Source of the DNA: Lentisphaerota bacterium
Lineage (GTDB): Bacteria; Verrucomicrobiota; Kiritimatiellia; UBA8416; VGWI01
Direction: 5' to 3'
Assembly: GCA_016873655.1 (NCBI GenBank)
Contig: VGWI01000017.1
Span: forward strand, 1 to 37,041
Length of the DNA: 37,041 nucleotides
In this document: piece after piece, positions 23,827 to 31,557 of the stretch
Numbering within the stretch: position 1 is the first letter of the stretch
How the letters are laid out: the number at the start of each line of letters is the position of its first letter
Position numbers and translations under genes: made by a program
The notes under the pieces: model-generated
Told to the model about the DNA's origin: nothing
Seen by the model: only the letters and a program-made list of their open reading frames with translations
Database searches by the model: none

Positions 23827-25128
23827 TCAGCCCGTCCTTACACGCCGTGAATCCGGCAGGGCGTCCCACGTGATTCTGCCGTCGAGCATGGTCAGCAGGG
23901 CGCGGCCCTTCATCGTTCTTCCGGCGAACGGCGTATTGCGCGAAAGGGTGCGGAACGTCGCGGGCTCAACCACCCAGTCGGAGGACAGGTCGAGCAGGGC
24001 GAGCGTGGCCGGCCGGCCCGGCGCCATGCTCGACTGCTCAATCCCAAGGACTGCGGCCGGTCCGGTCGTCCATGCTCCCGCCCAGGCAAGTTCATCCATG
24101 AGGCCCGACCGGACAAGCGCTTCGTGCGTGGCGGCTACCGCCGTTTCCAGTCCGATCACTCCGAACGGTGCGGAGGCGAACCCGCGCGCCTTCGACTCGG
24201 CCGTATGCGGTGCGTGGTCGGTTGCGAGGGCGGTGAGCACGCCGTTCGCCACGGCAGCCGCCAGAGCCGCCCGGTCTTCAGGCGTGCCCAGCGGCGGGCT
24301 CATCTTGAACGAGGGATCGGACGGATCCAGTTCCTCGGTGCTGAGCAGCAGGTGGTGCGGTGTCGCCTCGCCGGACACCCGCAGTCCCCGGGCCCGTGCT
24401 TCGGCGATGAGCTCAATCGCGCCGGCGGTTGAGACATGCTGGATATGAATGCGGCAGCCTGTCTTTTCTGCGAACTTGATATCGCGGGCGACCGCGGCCG
24501 TTTCCGCCTCGGCCGGAATGCCCTTGAGTCCGGCCTGTTCCGACTTGCGGCAGGATCGCATCGTTCCGTCCGTGGCCAGGGCATGGTCGAGGGCGTGGTC
24601 GAGGATGGGGCGGTCGAGGCGCGCCGCGATCCGCATGGCTGCTTCCAGCAGCTCCGGCTTGCCGATGTTCACGCCGTCATCCGTGAAAGCCGCCGCGCCC
24701 GCCGACGCCATGCCGGGCATGTCGGACAGCGACTTGCCGGCGAGGTCCGCCGTAACGGCCCCGGCGCACAGGGCGACCACTTCGCGGCCGGCATGCTGAA
24801 GCTGCCATCTCACCCGTTCGGGGGTGTCCACCCGCGGGGTCGTATTCGGCATCGTAAGGACGCGGGTGAACCCGCCGGCTGCCGCTGCCGCCGCGCCGCT
24901 GGCCAGAGTTTCGGCCGCTTCGTTTCCCGGTTCGCGGAAATGGACGTGCAGATCCGTCAGGCCTGGCACGAGTCTCAGCCCGGACCCATCAATCACCGTG
25001 CACGCGGGCGGGAGTTGTGCAGGCGGATTCCGTATCATGGTGCCGGCTACGAAGACATCGCGCACGCTGGCGGAATTACCTGCCGGGTCCAGAACCAGCG
25101 CGCCGCGAATCAGCAATGAGGAATGCAT
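23827..25128 (-). CDS. pyrC: Dihydroorotase
   Basis: Cyclises N-carbamoyl-L-aspartate to dihydroorotate, the third step of de novo pyrimidine synthesis. The 433-residue product is of the class I (Bacillus/Aquifex PyrC) type. Motifs visible are TDLHVHFREPG (metal-binding His residues and substrate Arg), TMPNTTP, AFTDDGV, IHIQHVSTAGA (metal His), EATPHHLLL, ALATDHAPHT (catalytic Asp) and GFASAPFGVIGLETA. ATG at 25128 begins MHSSLLIRGALVLDP. No pyrB is adjacent, which is notable because class I enzymes are often encoded next to aspartate transcarbamoylase. It diverges from the methyltransferase gene. Confidence 0.96.
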   Translation of the reverse strand: MHSSLLIRGALVLDPAGNSASVRDVFVAGTMIRNPPAQLPPACTVIDGSGLRLVPGLTDLHVHFREPGNEAAETLASGAAAAAAGGFTRVLTMPNTTPRVDTPERVRWQLQHAGREVVALCAGAVTADLAGKSLSDMPGMASAGAAAFTDDGVNIGKPELLEAAMRIAARLDRPILDHALDHALATDGTMRSCRKSEQAGLKGIPAEAETAAVARDIKFAEKTGCRIHIQHVSTAGAIELIAEARARGLRVSGEATPHHLLLSTEELDPSDPSFKMSPPLGTPEDRAALAAAVANGVLTALATDHAPHTAESKARGFASAPFGVIGLETAVAATHEALVRSGLMDELAWAGAWTTGPAAVLGIEQSSMAPGRPATLALLDLSSDWVVEPATFRTLSRNTPFAGRTMKGRALLTMLDGRITWDALPDSRRVRTG

Positions 25129-25257
25129 GCAGTCAGATTAGCGGGTCGGGCCGGCGCAGGCGAGCACGGTGTTTTGGGCGGGGCTCGCACGGCGGGCGGT
25201 TCAGCGCCCGCCATCCGCCTCTCTGTCTCTGTCTTCTCTCCGCCGCAGAACCGGGAA

Positions 25258-25285
25258 TGGACAGCCGGACGCCGGCTGGTATAAT
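25258..25285 (+). promoter_or_regulatory. Sigma70-type promoter for the methyltransferase
   Basis: TGGACA (25258-25263), 16-base spacer, then a perfect TATAAT (25280-25285). Transcription would begin near 25292, about 36 bases before the ATG at 25328. Confidence 0.6.
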
Positions 25286-25327
25286 CCGCGCGACGTTGGT
25301 CGGGGCCATTTGACGGGGGCTATCCTC

Positions 25328-26158
25328 ATGGAAGCGGCGCAAAGCGCGGGCGGGAAAGTAGAAGAGCAGCTGTTTGCCTTCCGCAAGTCTCTGCCCATGC
25401 AGGTGGTTCTGCGTGAAGTGCTTCGCATGGCAGGCGACACCAGCGACCTGGATTGCATGGATGTCGGCGCTCCCAACTGCATGATCAGTTTCCACCTGCG
25501 CAAGAACGGCGGCGAGTGGGAAACGGTGGCAACCGGCCAGGACATGGCGTCATTCGACGCTGTGCTCGAGGGCCACACCCATCGGATAGACGGGCCCAAG
25601 CTCCCTTTTGAAAACAAGACCTTTGACTTGGTGATAGTGTTCGGCGGAGTTGCCGGAAGCCGTGCGGACATGCCGCTGATCGAGGAACTGCACAGGTGCC
25701 TGAAGCCGGACGGACGGCTCATACTCCTCGTTCGCAGGCTCAACCGCTGGTCGCTCCTGAGGCCGTTGCGGACCTGGCTGGCCAGGTTGGGCGGGGTGGA
25801 CGGCGGGGAAGGTTGCAGCGAGTCAGACCTGTTCGGAGTTCTGAAGGACGGGTTCGACGTCCATGAAGTGCGGATGTTCGGGCGTTTCTTCATGGCGTTG
25901 GCCGAGATGCTGACGGCGCGCGCGTTGTTCAAGGTTGGGGCCGTGAAGGACATATCCGGATCGAGAGTCCGCAGGGCATGGGCCGCGTCGGGCATCCTCT
26001 ACAGGCTGGCGTTTCAGTTGGACATGTTCCTCGTGTTTTCGCGCGGGCACCGGCTTCTCGTCATGTCCCGGCGGAGGGCCTGGCGGTCCAGGCAGGCGCC
26101 GGTTCTCGTGGACGGGCGTTCGATAAGCGAGGCCGTTTTGAGCAGGGCGCCGAGATGA
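25328..26158 (+). CDS. Class I SAM-dependent methyltransferase-like protein
   Basis: 276 residues from the ATG at 25328; codons upstream are in frame but lie inside the promoter. The methyltransferase core covers about 20-165: LDCMDVGAPNCMISFHLRK stands in the position of motif I (D-x-G-x-P-N rather than the usual GxGxG), KLPFENKTFDLVIVFGGVA is the strand 4/5 region, and LHRCLKPDGRLILLVRR is the characteristic Methyltransf_11 'lpGG' helix-strand. The C-terminal 100 residues are basic and helical with a possible membrane-associated stretch (ASGILYRLAFQLDMFLVF). The degenerate motif I leaves catalytic activity uncertain. The gene lies just before the rpmH promoter; substrate unknown. Confidence 0.7.
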   Translation: MEAAQSAGGKVEEQLFAFRKSLPMQVVLREVLRMAGDTSDLDCMDVGAPNCMISFHLRKNGGEWETVATGQDMASFDAVLEGHTHRIDGPKLPFENKTFDLVIVFGGVAGSRADMPLIEELHRCLKPDGRLILLVRRLNRWSLLRPLRTWLARLGGVDGGEGCSESDLFGVLKDGFDVHEVRMFGRFFMALAEMLTARALFKVGAVKDISGSRVRRAWAASGILYRLAFQLDMFLVFSRGHRLLVMSRRRAWRSRQAPVLVDGRSISEAVLSRAPR

Positions 26159-26198
26159 TCCCATTCTCCCGGCCGTCGGTGCGCCGTCTTGAGCGTGC

Positions 26199-26226
26199 TT
26201 GACGGGCCTGTTTTCGGTGATATGAT
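26199..26226 (+). promoter_or_regulatory. Promoter of the rpmH-rnpA-yidD-yidC operon
   Basis: TTGACG (26199-26204), 16-base spacer, TATGAT (26221-26226), about 48 bases before the rpmH start codon. It fits a strong sigma70-type promoter, as expected for a ribosomal protein gene. Confidence 0.7.
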
Positions 26227-26274
26227 CCGCCCCCTTGTCGGGCAGGTAGTTCGGCAGATTCTGGAGAGAATTCG

Positions 26275-26409
26275 ATGAAACGCGTATGGCAGCCTTCGAA
26301 GATCAAGAGGAAGAGAAAGATCGGCTTCCGCGCCCGCATGTCCACCAAGAACGGGCGGAAGGTCGTGAATAACCGGCGGCGTCAGGGCCGCAAGAAGCTG
26401 ACGGCGTGA
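26275..26409 (+). CDS. rpmH: 50S ribosomal protein L34
   Basis: A 44-codon gene, shorter than usual ORF cut-offs. The product starts [18 protein letters not shown] and continues [20 protein letters not shown], ending RKKLTA. This is the canonical L34 sequence: a short, very basic protein of the large subunit. Trp at position 5 replaces the more common Tyr/Phe (MKRTYQPS in many species). CTGGAGAG lies 8 bases before the ATG. It leads the conserved rpmH-rnpA-yidD-yidC cluster. Confidence 0.98.
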   Translation: MKRVWQPSKIKRKRKIGFRARMSTKNGRKVVNNRRRQGRKKLTA

Positions 26410-26452
26410 CAAGAAGGCGGAAGACGGCCGCAGCCGTCCCGCACAGTCCGGC

Positions 26453-26851
26453 ATGAAGACGGCGGCAGAGACCGGTTCCACCAAGCGCCGCTTCGGGTTT
26501 GGCCGGGGACTCAGGCTCGCGCGGCCCGAGGAGTTCGACGACGTTTTCAAGTCGGGCCGACGTTTTCCGGGTCGTTCGATGGTCTTGCTTTGCCTTGCGC
26601 GCGGTGGCGGCGAAGTGAGGCTCGGCGTTGTCACGACCAAGCGTACGTTCCGGCGCGCGGTTGACCGGGTTCGCGTGAGGCGGCGTCTGCGCGAATTGTT
26701 CCGCAGGAACAGGCCGGCATTCCGCGGTTGTGCCGATATCGTGCTCATTGGGCGTGGTAGAGCCCTGAGCGAGGAGTATGTGGACCTGGAGCGGGATTTC
26801 AGGAGTCTGGCGGTGAAGGCCGGGATCCTGGACCGCGATGCGGGAGGATGA
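26453..26851 (+). CDS. rnpA: Ribonuclease P protein component
   Basis: 132 residues. RnpA binds the catalytic RNase P RNA and helps it cleave the 5' leader from pre-tRNAs. The family start is at about residue 15: [24 protein letters not shown], split here as [12 protein letters not shown] and [30 protein letters not shown] and [13 protein letters not shown] follow. The 'RNR' motif usually reads A-V-x-R-N-R-x-K-R; here it is [13 protein letters not shown], with Val for Asn and Arg for Lys, keeping the positive charge. The gene starts 43 bases after rpmH and overlaps yidD by 4 bases (ATGA). Confidence 0.95.
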   Translation: MKTAAETGSTKRRFGFGRGLRLARPEEFDDVFKSGRRFPGRSMVLLCLARGGGEVRLGVVTTKRTFRRAVDRVRVRRRLRELFRRNRPAFRGCADIVLIGRGRALSEEYVDLERDFRSLAVKAGILDRDAGG

Positions 26852-27078
26852 TGAGCTGGCTGGTGATATGGCTCATACGGACATACAGGCTTGTGGTTTC
26901 GCCGCTTGTCGGCCCCTGCTGCAGGTTTTACCCGAGCTGTTCGACATACGCCATTGAGGCCGTGCGCCGGCACGGCGCGGCGCGCGGGATGCTTCTTTCC
27001 CTTCGCCGCATTCTGAAGTGTCACCCGCTCCATCCCGGCGGGTTCGACCCGGTTCCCGAAACAAGGAATACATTCTGA
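26848..27078 (+). CDS. yidD: Membrane protein insertion efficiency factor YidD
   Basis: 76 residues containing the entire YidD signature: [20 protein letters not shown], then [18 protein letters not shown] and [18 protein letters not shown]. The conserved Cys pairs and the H-P-x-x-x-G-G-x-D-P-V-P end are diagnostic. YidD is a small amphipathic protein at the inner membrane that aids YidC-dependent insertion. Its ATG overlaps the rnpA stop (ATGA); a second ATG directly follows. Its TGA overlaps the yidC ATG by one base, so translation of the three is coupled. Confidence 0.96.
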   Translation: MMSWLVIWLIRTYRLVVSPLVGPCCRFYPSCSTYAIEAVRRHGAARGMLLSLRRILKCHPLHPGGFDPVPETRNTF

Positions 27079-28814
27079 TGAACAAGCAGGAAACCATCAT
27101 TGTCGTGCTGCTCGTTGCGTTGCTGGTTGCGTGGGGTTTCTACAGCAGGCCATCGCCGGGTTGGCGCGAGGTACGGCCTCAGCCGGCGGCGGAGGCTGCA
27201 ACAAACGCGGTCGGGCAGGCGACGGCGCCGGCGGCGGCCGAGCTGACTCAGCCGTCCGTTCCGGAACGCGAGTCGGAGCCGGCCCAGACTCAGCCAAGGC
27301 CCCTGGAGACTGTAGTCAGCCTTGAGAACGACGAACTCAAGTTGGCAGTAAGTTCGTGGGGCGGCGGTGTGATCCTCGCGGAACTGAAGCAATACAGATC
27401 GGATGTGGACAAGGACAGTCCGCCCGTGGCGTTCGATTTCGGCGCGATGCCGTGCCTTTCGATGGACGAGGCGTCCGGGATGGGGCCTGACAGGGACTAT
27501 GGCGTGGAAGTTCTGCAGGGAGGCAAGGCGGCAAGGCTGTCGTTCGAAGCGCCGGGCGGGATAAGGGTTGAGCGCGATTTCGAGCTCGGGGAAGGCTACA
27601 TCCTTCGCGTCACGGACAGGTTCATCAACGGCGGGGAAGAGCCGTCGAAAGTCGCGGCGCACGCCTTGCGGCTGGGACCGATTCCGGAGACTGTTGTCCA
27701 TGGCAGCCGCAGCGGCGAGATGCTGGTTGGGGTGGATACGCTCGAGGACGGCGCGAAGGGCAAGACAAAGTACTGGGGGTCGAAGGATATCCCCTCCATG
27801 TTCGGCTACAAGCCCGGCATGTTCGGCTGCTCGCGGCCTCCGCAGATCGGCATGCCTGAATCGGTGAAGCAGGATATCGGGTCGCCGCTGCGCTGGGCGG
27901 CGGCGAAGAACAAGTTCTTCGTGCAGATTCTGACGCCCGACGAGCCGGCTGCCGGTGGATTCGTTCACGCTGTCCGGGATGTCTCTGTCTCCAACGCTCT
28001 CCAGCTTGTGAATGTTTCCGCCGGGCTTCAGTTCAACGAAAGGGAGGTCGCATCCGGCGGAGAATGGGTGCGGAAGACCTCGTTCTACATGGGCCCGAAG
28101 AAGTACTCGCTTCTCAAGGGTCTGGGCGCGCGCCAGTCCGAAGTCATGCAGTTCGGATGGCTTTCGTGGCTGTGCAAGCAGCTTCTGTGGGTGCTCAATG
28201 CGCTCCATGCCGTCATACCCAACTACGGCGTGGCAATCATCCTTCTTACCCTGATTGTCCGTGGCGTGTTCTGGCCGGTCACGCACAAGAGCAACGAGAG
28301 CATGCGCAGGATGCAGGAGATCCAGCCCGAGGTCGCCAAGCTGCGCGAGAAGTTCAAGAGCGACGCGCAGAAGATGAACTACGCGATCATGTCGCTCTAC
28401 AAGCAGAACAAGGTCAATCCGATGATGGGCTGCCTGCCTATGCTCATCCAGATACCGGTGTTCTTCGCGCTGTTCACCGCCTTGCGCAACGCGGTTGAGC
28501 TGCGCTACGCCTCGTTCCTGTGGGTGCGCGACCTGAGCGAGCCCGAGGGGCTGTTCCGGGGCATGATACCGCTGATAGGGTCGCTCAACATCCTGCCGCT
28601 GCTGATGACTGCCACCATGGTCTGGCAGCAGCACCTGACCCCGTCTTCCGGCGATCCGCAGCAGAAGAAGATGATGACGTGGATGTCGGTGTTCTTCACC
28701 GTCATCTTCTACAATATGTCGGCCGCGCTGGTGCTGTACTGGACCGTGAGCCAGGTTGTCTCTATCGTGCAGCTTCTGCTGCAGCAGAAGAAGCGTGTGG
28801 CCGCTCGGGCTTGA
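27078..28814 (+). CDS. yidC: Membrane protein insertase YidC
   Basis: 578 residues, Gram-negative type. [22 protein letters not shown] is the N-terminal membrane helix. A Pro/Gln/Ala-rich linker precedes a large periplasmic beta domain (about 70-360). The conserved insertase core follows (about 375-570): SWLCKQLLWVLNALHAVIPN, IILLTLIVRGVFWPVTHKSN with the conserved groove Arg, MRRMQEIQPEVAKLREKF (cytoplasmic coiled hairpin), NKVNPMMGCLPMLIQIPVFF, and FFTVIFYNMSAALVLYWTVS. YidC inserts membrane proteins alone or with Sec. The ATG at 27078 overlaps the yidD stop. The 3' end overlaps convergent gpsA by 53 bases. Confidence 0.97.
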   Translation: MNKQETIIVVLLVALLVAWGFYSRPSPGWREVRPQPAAEAATNAVGQATAPAAAELTQPSVPERESEPAQTQPRPLETVVSLENDELKLAVSSWGGGVILAELKQYRSDVDKDSPPVAFDFGAMPCLSMDEASGMGPDRDYGVEVLQGGKAARLSFEAPGGIRVERDFELGEGYILRVTDRFINGGEEPSKVAAHALRLGPIPETVVHGSRSGEMLVGVDTLEDGAKGKTKYWGSKDIPSMFGYKPGMFGCSRPPQIGMPESVKQDIGSPLRWAAAKNKFFVQILTPDEPAAGGFVHAVRDVSVSNALQLVNVSAGLQFNEREVASGGEWVRKTSFYMGPKKYSLLKGLGARQSEVMQFGWLSWLCKQLLWVLNALHAVIPNYGVAIILLTLIVRGVFWPVTHKSNESMRRMQEIQPEVAKLREKFKSDAQKMNYAIMSLYKQNKVNPMMGCLPMLIQIPVFFALFTALRNAVELRYASFLWVRDLSEPEGLFRGMIPLIGSLNILPLLMTATMVWQQHLTPSSGDPQQKKMMTWMSVFFTVIFYNMSAALVLYWTVSQVVSIVQLLLQQKKRVAARA

Positions 28815-29787
28815 CGTCGCGCTCCATCAGGTCGCGCACGCTTTCGATCGGCGGCTTTCCCTCGTGGACCATTGCGCAGACTTCTTCCGTGATAGGCGCA
28901 TCCACGCCGTGTTCGCGGGCGAGCTGACGCGCCTGAGCGCAGTTCCACACTCCCTCGGCGGCCTGCTTCATGTCGCCCAGTATCTTCGACACCACTTCGC
29001 CGCGTCCTATGCGCTCGCCTATGCCCCTGTTGCGGCTGAGACGGCTGGAACAGGTGACAATGAGATCTCCAAGACCGCTCAGTCCGGCGAATGTCGCCGG
29101 ATGCGCTCCCATCACGGCGCCTATCCGTGATATCTCGACGAGTCCGCGTGTGATCAACGCCGCGCGCGCGTTGTCGCCGAAGCCGATTCCGTCGCTCACG
29201 CCTACCGCAATGGCAATGACGTTCTTGAGCGCACCGCCCAGTTCCACCCCGACCATGTCGTCGGTCGTGTACACGCGGAAACGGCTGTTGCTGAACGCGG
29301 TTTGAAGAAAGGTGGCGAGTTCGCGGTCGGGCGATGCGACTGTCACGGCCGTGGGCATGCGGCGGGCCACCTCTTCCGCGTGGCTCGGGCCGGAGAGAGC
29401 GGCTGTGCCGTGGATTCCGAGTGCGGCGTCCGCCACCTCCGACATGCGGCGGCAGGAGTCCGGCTCCAGCCCCTTCGCGACGGAGACGACCGGCAGCCCG
29501 TCGCGCAGCAGGCCGGCGAAGGATGCGACCGTGTCCCTGTAGTACTTTGTGGGCACGGCAAGAACCGCAAGGTCCGCTCCGTCGACGGCGTCCTCGCGGG
29601 AACCCGTGAAACGCACCCTGTCGGGAATCGCGGCATCGGGAAGGAAGCGCCTGTTTTCACGCGCGGCCTCGACCTCTCCCGCATAGTCGGGGAAGGGGCT
29701 CCACACACTGACCGTGTGCCCGTTGTCGCTCAGCACCAGCGCCAGCGCCGTTCCCCACGCGCCGTCGCCTACAACGCAGGCTTTCAT
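28762..29787 (-). CDS. gpsA: Glycerol-3-phosphate dehydrogenase [NAD(P)+]
   Basis: Reduces dihydroxyacetone phosphate to sn-glycerol-3-phosphate for phospholipid synthesis. The 341-residue product begins MKACVVGDGAWGTALALVLS, the GxGxxG-type nucleotide motif. SVAKGLEP, ALSGPSHAEEVARRMPTAV, the catalytic VELGGALKNVIAIAVGVSDG (Lys), TFAGLSGLGDLIVTCSSRLS and RNRGIGERIGRG all follow the family. AAAGGGAGCAAA precedes the ATG at 29787, which overlaps the plsY stop by 4 bases (ATGA). Its product is the acyl acceptor used by the upstream-encoded PlsY. The last 53 bases are antisense to the end of yidC, so the C-terminal residues HASSAAAEAAR may be an extension. Confidence 0.97.
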   Translation of the reverse strand: MKACVVGDGAWGTALALVLSDNGHTVSVWSPFPDYAGEVEAARENRRFLPDAAIPDRVRFTGSREDAVDGADLAVLAVPTKYYRDTVASFAGLLRDGLPVVSVAKGLEPDSCRRMSEVADAALGIHGTAALSGPSHAEEVARRMPTAVTVASPDRELATFLQTAFSNSRFRVYTTDDMVGVELGGALKNVIAIAVGVSDGIGFGDNARAALITRGLVEISRIGAVMGAHPATFAGLSGLGDLIVTCSSRLSRNRGIGERIGRGEVVSKILGDMKQAAEGVWNCAQARQLAREHGVDAPITEEVCAMVHEGKPPIESVRDLMERDVKPERPHASSAAAEAAR

Positions 29788-30419
29788 TTTGCTCCCTTTC
29801 TGCGGCTGAACTCGAAGCGGTGCTCTGTGCCCTTCACAAGGCGAATGATATTGGCCCTGTGTTTGACTATCGCCGCCGCGCCCAGGGCGGTCAGCACGAC
29901 AGGCAGGATGAGCCCGTCGGCGCGAAGCCAGCCCCATCCGAACACCATGATGGCGACGGCCGATGCGATTGACGCGACGGAGACATAGCGGGTGGTGACG
30001 AACAGGACCAGCCAGACTGCCAGGCCGACAAGCACAGCCTGCCAGGCGATCCCGCACAGCGCGCCGGCGCTGGTTGCTATGCCCTTGCCGCCGCGGAAGC
30101 GGAGGAAGACCGTCCAGTTATGGCCCGCGATGCAGAATACAGTGCACGCCAGCCGCGGGATGGCGGTGTCGGCGGAGGCGTCGAAGAGCAGGGCGGGGAG
30201 GATCAGGACCGGCAGAAGTCCCTTCAGGAAATCGCAGGCGAAGGTGAGGATTCCCCATCCCTTGCCGACGGACCGGAACACGTTCGTCGCGCCGATGTTC
30301 CTGCTGCCCACGGTGCGTATATCGATTCCCTTGATCCGGGCTATGAGCAATCCGAACGGTATCGAGCCGATCAGGTAGCATGCCGCGGCAAGTATGCAGT
30401 ACGAGAGCAACGGACTCAT
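29784..30419 (-). CDS. plsY: Glycerol-3-phosphate acyltransferase PlsY
   Basis: Transfers an acyl group from acyl-phosphate to the 1-position of glycerol-3-phosphate, in the inner membrane. 211 residues with the full PlsY layout: SYCILAAACYLIGSIPFGLL, then the first motif VGSRNIGATNVFRSVGKGWG, the second GHNWTVFLRFRGGKGIATSA (Gly-rich phosphate loop), and a third near KHRANIIRLVKGTEHRF. Five or so hydrophobic helices are visible. CGGAGGTTTCTTGT precedes the ATG at 30419. It starts 14 bases after the ispA stop and overlaps gpsA, which makes its substrate, so the operon order is functional. Confidence 0.97.
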   Translation of the reverse strand: MSPLLSYCILAAACYLIGSIPFGLLIARIKGIDIRTVGSRNIGATNVFRSVGKGWGILTFACDFLKGLLPVLILPALLFDASADTAIPRLACTVFCIAGHNWTVFLRFRGGKGIATSAGALCGIAWQAVLVGLAVWLVLFVTTRYVSVASIASAVAIMVFGWGWLRADGLILPVVLTALGAAAIVKHRANIIRLVKGTEHRFEFSRRKGAK

Positions 30420-30433
30420 ACAAGAAACCTCCG

Positions 30434-31288
30434 TCAGGCCTTCCTTCCAGCGAGCCATTCCGCCATGGCCTTGAGCGGTACAGTGCGATCCGCCGGTAAA
30501 TGCCTGGCCAGCGCCGCGACCGCCTCCGTGGTGAGGGCAGCGATACGTTCGCGGGCGTCTTCGGCCGACATCACGGAGAGGCAAGACGTCTCGCCGCCTG
30601 CTTCGCCGCGTTCCGAGTCGAGCAGGTCATCCGCCATCTGGAACGCCATGCCCACCTTCTCCCCGTACGCGCCAAGCGCGTCGGTCTGTGCCGCGGATGC
30701 GCCCGCGGCGATCCCGCCCATCCTTGTTGCGGCCGCGATCAGCGCCGCGGACTTCAGAAGGTGGATGCGGGCGACGGATTCGACCGTTGCGCCGGCAACC
30801 GTGGCGGCCAGGTCTTCCGCCTGCCCTCCTGCCACGCCCATGCTGCCGCCGGCCGACGCCAGCTCGCGGGCGAGTGCCGAGGACACCCCCGGCTCCATGC
30901 CGGCATCCGCCAGAACACCGAAGGCGAGGCATTGCAGCGCGTCGCCGGCGAGAACCGCGGTTGCTTCGCCAAAAGCCACGTGGCACGTCGGGCGGCCCCT
31001 TCTCATGTCGTCGTCGTCCATGCACGGCAGATCGTCGTGGATAAGTGTGTAGGTGTGGAACAGCTCGACGGCCGCGGCGGCTTCCGCCGCGTGTGGCGCT
31101 TTGTCGGCCACGGCGTCGGCGGCGGCGACGCATAGGACTGGCCTGACTCGTTTACCGCCGGAGAACACGGCGTAGCGCATGGCTTCGTGCAGCCGGGCCG
31201 GCGGGGTATCCGCCGAAGGCAGAATGAAGTCGAGCGCGGCCTCTACCGATTTCCTGCGCGATTCGAGGTAGCTATCCAGGCGGAACAT
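30434..31288 (-). CDS. ispA: Polyprenyl synthetase (farnesyl/geranylgeranyl diphosphate synthase type)
   Basis: Condenses IPP with allylic diphosphates to make C15 or C20 prenyl diphosphates. The 284-residue product begins MFRLDSYLESRRKSVEAALD. It has FSGGKRVRPVLCVAAADAV, the first Asp-rich motif DDLPCMDDDDMRRGRPTCH (DDxxxxD type), an ALQCLAFGVLAD helix, GGQAEDLAA and the second Asp motif FQMADDLLD. The ATG at 31288 has no Shine-Dalgarno sequence. Instead a 6-bp hairpin abuts it. The frame runs 24 codons further upstream without family resemblance. It heads the ispA-plsY-gpsA operon; the integron/IS region begins only 86 bases upstream. Confidence 0.93.
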   Translation of the reverse strand: MFRLDSYLESRRKSVEAALDFILPSADTPPARLHEAMRYAVFSGGKRVRPVLCVAAADAVADKAPHAAEAAAAVELFHTYTLIHDDLPCMDDDDMRRGRPTCHVAFGEATAVLAGDALQCLAFGVLADAGMEPGVSSALARELASAGGSMGVAGGQAEDLAATVAGATVESVARIHLLKSAALIAAATRMGGIAAGASAAQTDALGAYGEKVGMAFQMADDLLDSERGEAGGETSCLSVMSAEDARERIAALTTEAVAALARHLPADRTVPLKAMAEWLAGRKA

Positions 31289-31309
31289 GCGGGCAAGCTT
31301 ATCGCCCGC
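31289..31309 (-). other. Hairpin abutting the ispA start codon
   Basis: On the minus strand GCGGGC (31304-31309) pairs with GCCCGC (31289-31294) across a 9-base loop, ending directly at the ATG of ispA where a ribosome-binding site is expected. It may restrict translation initiation, or may simply be chance in GC-rich DNA. Confidence 0.3.
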
Positions 31310-31380
31310 ATTCGGCGTAGGCAAGCCGTGTTCCAGGCGGAATGGCGCGCGGTGACGCAAGGTCCTTTTCCGTGCCGAAC

Positions 31381-31397
31381 GAGACTGTCGGACAACG
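31381..31397 (+). repeat. IS1182-family left terminal inverted repeat
   Basis: GAGACTGTCGGACAACG, matching the right end at 15 of 17 positions in inverted orientation. Confidence 0.8.
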
Positions 31398-31557
31398 CGT
31401 TTTCAGAGGCGAGATTCTTCCTGGCCGGGACGGAAATCAAGTTTTCATTCGGTGAAGCGGCGAGATTGATCGCGGTATCGGGGATTGCGGTTCCGGGAAT
31501 GCCATAGTCGGGGCCATATACCCGCTTGCGGGCGGGTTGCCGGCCGGTTCCCCGGGT

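Noticed and set aside
26159-26274. Possible replication origin because rpmH-rnpA-yidD-yidC is often next to oriC/dnaA
   Set aside because: No dnaA gene and no cluster of DnaA boxes (TTATCCACA-like) is visible; the gap holds only a promoter.
27021-28634. A 537-codon minus-strand frame
   Set aside because: Antisense of yidC; composition is Arg/His/Leu-rich with no recognisable domain.
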